This document shows, one piece after another, positions 6,022 to 6,067 of a DNA stretch of 6,067 nucleotides (its first letter is position 1; each line of letters begins with the position of its first letter). The stretch comes from Acidovorax sp. Its GTDB lineage: Bacteria; Pseudomonadota; Gammaproteobacteria; Burkholderiales; Burkholderiaceae_C. The position numbers and the translations under genes were made by a program. Under the pieces are notes generated by a model that worked only from the letters and a program-made list of their open reading frames with translations, was not told the origin of the DNA and searched no databases. The DNA lies in assembly GCA_011620245.1 (NCBI GenBank), contig WOZN01000132.1, forward strand, positions 1-6,067, in the 5' to 3' direction.

Positions 6022-6042
6022 CAGGAATCTGGCAAATATTGA
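6022..6042 (-). promoter_or_regulatory. Shared upstream motif, copy A (before the receptor gene)
   Basis: On the minus strand this reads TCAATATTTGC, six bases, then a TCCTG-ending block. It matches the copy at 914-934 at 17 of 21 positions, with an identical 11-base core and conserved spacing to CCTG. It ends 8 bases before the receptor's GTG start. It is AT-rich in a GC-rich setting and has a small inverted repeat (CAA, three bases, TTG). It may be a regulator site or part of a promoter; no good -35/-10 pair was found, so the role is a guess. Confidence 0.35.
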
Positions 6043-6067
6043 GCCGCGATTGTCCATGAGGCGGCCC

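Noticed and set aside
6014..6067. Sigma-70 promoter before the receptor gene (TGGACA as -35)
   Set aside because: The nearest AT-rich candidate for a -10 is only about 10 bases away, too close for a working pair. The region upstream is cut off by the window edge.

Overview
The window looks like chromosomal DNA from a GC-rich Gram-negative bacterium, probably a betaproteobacterium of the order Burkholderiales (Comamonadaceae-like). This rests on the high GC content, an outer-membrane TonB-dependent receptor, the style of the proteins, and short intergenic elements of the TTCGAC..GCTCAG..GAACGG type. I recall such elements as abundant in that group. The taxonomic call is inference, because no rRNA or marker gene is present.

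All four genes are on the minus strand, so they read from the right edge to the left. In order of transcription they are: a TonB-dependent outer-membrane receptor (6013-4037), a periplasmic substrate-binding protein of the ABC_sub_bind/COG2984 type (4025-3084), a membrane-bound hybrid histidine kinase (3087-1039), and a NarL/FixJ-type response regulator (869-195). The first three are packed as one operon. There are 11 bases between receptor and binding protein, and a 4-base ATGA overlap between binding protein and kinase. The regulator follows after a 169-base gap that carries repeats and a possible regulatory motif, so it may have its own promoter or be read from the upstream one.

Together the genes suggest an envelope-spanning sensory pathway. 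A ligand would cross the outer membrane through the receptor, be captured in the periplasm by the binding protein, and be detected by the kinase's periplasmic domain. The signal would then pass to a DNA-binding regulator. The binding protein has no ABC permease or ATPase in the window, which favours a sensing role over transport. The ligand cannot be read from the sequence.

The non-coding DNA is short but structured. Positions 1-194 hold a 53-base tandem duplication of a REP-like element, then one copy of a 24-base repeat just downstream of the regulator. Positions 870-1038 hold a third REP-like copy and a second, identical 24-base repeat just downstream of the kinase. The regulator gene is therefore bracketed by the same composite pair in direct orientation. 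A 21-base motif (17 of 21 identical) lies upstream of both the receptor and the regulator, the two genes that would need promoters. No RNA genes, insertion sequences, CRISPR arrays or convincing intrinsic terminators were seen.
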